Shown: piece by piece, positions 61,613 to 64,000 of the stretch
Position numbering within the stretch: position 1 is the first letter of the stretch
Layout of the letters: each line of letters starts with the position of its first letter
From: Bradyrhizobium sp. Y36
Lineage (GTDB): Bacteria; Pseudomonadota; Alphaproteobacteria; Rhizobiales; Xanthobacteraceae
Direction: 5' to 3'
Assembly (NCBI RefSeq): GCF_002531575.1
Contig: NZ_NWTI01000010.1
Coordinates: 62,001-126,000 of the forward strand
DNA length: 64,000 bases
Notes under the pieces: generated by a model
What the model saw: the letters and a program-made list of their open reading frames with translations, nothing else
What the model was told of the DNA's origin: nothing
Database searches by the model: none
Translations under genes and position numbers: made by a program

Positions 61613-64000
61613 TCATTGGACGAGACGCAGGTCGCTCCTGCCGTGGTCTGCGCCGAGTTGATCCGCCCGCACGGCCCATCGCTCGATGGCAGAAAACAGC
61701 GCGTCCGGCCGAATGGGCTTGGAAACGTAATCATTCATTCCTGCAGCGAGATAGCTGTCCCGCTGCTCCGCCAAGACGTTGGCAGTCAGCCCGACAATCG
61801 GTACGCAACTTTCGGTGCCGGGCAAGCTGCGGATCGCGCGCGCCGCGGACATGCCGTCCATTTCCGGCATGTTTACATCCATCAACACGATGTCGTAATT
61901 TTTCCTGGAAACGGCATCGACCGCTTCCAAACCGTTTTTGACCATATCCGGGCAAAAGCCGCGCTTTCTGAGCAACGTTGATATCAGCGTCGCAATGATT
62001 GGGCTGTCTTCTGCGACGAGGATGTCCAGCGTCTCCCCTGTTAGCGGCACGAGGGGAGGCGCGTCGGAGACATTCGGATTACCGAGGCTGCATATGACGG
62101 TGAACCAGAATGTACTACCCTGCCCGAGCGTACTCTGGACGCCGATGGCGCCGCGCATCATTGCGCAAAGCTTTTTGCAGATCGCGAGGCCGAGGCCGCT
62201 GCCGCCGTACTTGCGCGAAATCGAGGTGTCAGCCTGAACGAACGGAGTGAAGAGCTGCGACTGCTGTTGGGCTTCGATCCCGATGCCGGTATCGGCCACT
62301 TCGACACGAAGCTCCAACTCGCCCGCCGCGAGCTCACGATGTGATACGGTCACGATGATCCGGCCGCGCTCGGTGAATTTGACGGCGTTGTTGACGAGAT
62401 TCAGAAGAATCTGGCGCAACCGGGTTGGATCCCCGGACAGCCAGCTTGGGAGTTCAGTTGGCGCGATCACTTCGAGATCCACCCCCTTGTCTCGCGCCTT
62501 GGGCATCTGGAGCATGGCGACGCCGTTGACGAGGTCGAGAACGTCGAAATCGACGCGCTCGGTGGAGATGCGGCCCGCCTCAAGCTTCGAAAAATCGAGA
62601 ATGTCGTTGATGACACTCAGCAGGCTGTCGGAGGACTCCTTGGCCAGCTTGGCGTAGCGTTCCTGCTCCTCGTTCAGCTGAGTATCCCGAAGCAGCTCTA
62701 TCATTCCCACCATGCCGCTAAGGGGGCTCCTGATCTCATGGCTCATGATCGCCAGGAATTCGGATTTCGCCTTGCTCAGCTGTTCTGCCGAATCTCTGGC
62801 TTTCACCAGATCCTGCGACGTGACAACGAGCTCCTGCTTCTGGGCCTCCAACTCCGCGCGGCTCTTCTCGAGGTCCTTGAGCTTCTGCTCAAGGGCCGCC
62901 TGGACCTGCTTGAATTCGGTGATGTCGGTACGAATGCCTGCGACGCCGCCGTCGGAGGTCCGATGGTCGACGAACTGGATCCAACGACCGTCAGGATAGC
63001 GGTTTTCGATGGGCTCGCCCGTGCCATGCCAGGCCAACATGCGCGCGCGCCACTGCTCGAAGTCGGCCCCCATCTCGCCGAACAGGCCGAACTGCCATCC
63101 GATCCTCAGGATTTCCTCGTAGCGCATCCCAGGCACCAGCAGCGCCGCCAATTGCGGAAACATCTCCTGGAACCGACCATTGGCAAGAACGAAGCGATCC
63201 TCGTTGTCGTACATGATGAAGCCCTGCGAAACCGACTCGATCGCGTCGAACAGCCTGGCCCTCGACTCTTCCGCGGCGCGCTCTGCCTCCTTGCGGTCGG
63301 TGATGTCCTGCACTGTGCCAAGCGTGCCGGTGACGTTGCCGTCGGGACCGAATTGGGGATCGCTGTCGAACCGTACCCAGCGGACGGTGCCGTCGGGCCG
63401 CAGCCAACGATGTTCGTGCGTGAACGGCTCGCTGTTCAGGCGCGCTTCCCGATGCGCGGCGAGAAACGCGCCGGCATCTTCCGGATGCAAGAGCGACGCG
63501 AATTTTTCAAAGGGAACCGACTCCATCGTTTCGATGCCGGCAATTTCGAACATCTGGGGAGACCAGATCGCGTCGCGCCTTGCCGGGTCCGCAAACCAGT
63601 GCCCCAGCCTTCCAATCCGCTGGGCATCGAGCAGCAGTCGCTCGCTGCTTTCGAGCCTCATGTTCTGGCCTTCGAGCAGGACTTCGGAACGCCTGAGATT
63701 GCGCATCTCCCGATACAAGACGCACAATAGCAGGACGACTGCGAACAACGCGCCCAGCGTTCCAACAGCCAGCGTGGTGGCATCCTGGCGCCAGGATCCA
63801 AGGACAGCCTCTTTAGTGAGCGCGGTCGAAACCACCAGGGGGAAGTCCGGAACCCGCCGGACCGCAACGTAACGCGCGGGGTCATCGAGGGTCTCGCTCG
63901 CAGCTGCGTGCCCTGCCGGTCTGGAGCCAACCAAACCCTCAATCCAGGGATGATGAGCCAGCACCGTTCCGTCGTCCCGCCGCAACGAGATCGATCCACC
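61613..64000 (-). CDS. Hybrid sensor histidine kinase / response regulator, N-terminus beyond the window
   Basis: About 795 residues in the window; the frame is open at 64000 (GSISLRRDDGT, the end of a Cache-like periplasmic sensor domain). Order: end of sensor, transmembrane helix (LAVGTLGALFAVVLLLCVL), a PAS with PAC segment (HRWLRPDGTVRWV to GTVQDIT), a second PAS-like domain (GFIMYDNEDRFVLANGRF), a coiled linker, the H-box FLAIMSHEIRSPLSGMVG, the ATPase with N-box LLNLVNNAVKF and GSGLGLAICKKL, and a receiver with the phosphorylatable Asp in DIVLMDVNMPEMDG and Lys in DYVSKPIRPD. Multi-PAS hybrid kinases often relay to a separate HPt or regulator; none is visible here. It is convergent with the SDR gene. 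Confidence 0.92.
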   Translation of the reverse strand, partial: GGSISLRRDDGTVLAHHPWIEGLVGSRPAGHAAASETLDDPARYVAVRRVPDFPLVVSTALTKEAVLGSWRQDATTLAVGTLGALFAVVLLLCVLYREMRNLRRSEVLLEGQNMRLESSERLLLDAQRIGRLGHWFADPARRDAIWSPQMFEIAGIETMESVPFEKFASLLHPEDAGAFLAAHREARLNSEPFTHEHRWLRPDGTVRWVRFDSDPQFGPDGNVTGTLGTVQDITDRKEAERAAEESRARLFDAIESVSQGFIMYDNEDRFVLANGRFQEMFPQLAALLVPGMRYEEILRIGWQFGLFGEMGADFEQWRARMLAWHGTGEPIENRYPDGRWIQFVDHRTSDGGVAGIRTDITEFKQVQAALEQKLKDLEKSRAELEAQKQELVVTSQDLVKARDSAEQLSKAKSEFLAIMSHEIRSPLSGMVGMIELLRDTQLNEEQERYAKLAKESSDSLLSVINDILDFSKLEAGRISTERVDFDVLDLVNGVAMLQMPKARDKGVDLEVIAPTELPSWLSGDPTRLRQILLNLVNNAVKFTERGRIIVTVSHRELAAGELELRVEVADTGIGIEAQQQSQLFTPFVQADTSISRKYGGSGLGLAICKKLCAMMRGAIGVQSTLGQGSTFWFTVICSLGNPNVSDAPPLVPLTGETLDILVAEDSPIIATLISTLLRKRGFCPDMVKNGLEAVDAVSRKNYDIVLMDVNMPEMDGMSAARAIRSLPGTESCVPIVGLTANVLAEQRDSYLAAGMNDYVSKPIRPDALFSAIERWAVRADQLGADHGRSDLRLVQ

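Overview
The window is GC-rich alphaproteobacterial chromosome, most likely Bradyrhizobium or a close relative (Nitrobacteraceae). The indications are FNR/FixK-type boxes next to stress genes, an orphan FtsH, DUF6894, a HlyC-like lysine acyltransferase beside a giant RTX protein, NitT/TauT and MalK-type ABC transporters, and IS5-family debris. The genus is an inference.

Layout. (1) 1-3.6 kb: C-terminal half of an MgtA-like P-type ATPase (+), a small DUF6894 protein (-) and an FtsH protease (-). Two perfect TTGA-N6-TCAA palindromes suggest oxygen control. (2) 3.6-43.7 kb: a type I secretion locus, all on the minus strand. From upstream to downstream it holds a HlyB-type ABC transporter, a HlyD-type adaptor (GTGA overlap), an Imm11/DUF1629 protein, a 560-bp gap, a HlyC-like acyltransferase, a small lipoprotein, and (ATGA overlap) one uninterrupted 33.8-kb gene for an 11,264-residue protein. 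That protein starts with a class-3-lipase-like domain. It then carries very long RTX/HCBP-related calcium-binding arrays interrupted by an L-type-lectin-like and a DUF642-like module, three cadherin-like arrays, a ten-fold 97-residue repeat array, and a terminal RTX/EF-hand-like segment. No TolC-type outer-membrane gene is visible here. (3) 43.7-51.1 kb: an accessory-looking stretch. It has a 3' tRNA fragment fused to an IS5-family transposase fossil, a secreted alpha/beta hydrolase, a NitT/TauT-type ABC transporter (three genes), a divergent TctD/TctE-like two-component system, and a second IS5-family fossil. (4) 51.1-61.4 kb: a carbohydrate catabolic locus. Eight closely packed minus-strand genes encode a sugar-binding protein, two permeases, a zinc dehydrogenase, a MalK-type ATPase, a PfkB kinase, a LacD/YihT-family aldolase and an enolase-superfamily enzyme. 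Divergent from them are a LacI regulator and an SDR dehydrogenase. A perfect 16-bp palindrome and an imperfect copy lie in the divergent intergenic region. (5) 61.6-64.0 kb: a hybrid sensor kinase running off the window.

Functional reading. Region 2 looks like a complete inner-membrane secretion/modification set for one giant secreted cell-surface or toxin-like protein, and an immunity-family gene lies in the same locus. This is the most unusual content. Region 4 reads as uptake, oxidation, phosphorylation and aldol cleavage of an unidentified sugar, polyol or sugar acid under LacI-type repression. Region 3 is a transporter under probable two-component control, bordered by mobile-DNA scars.
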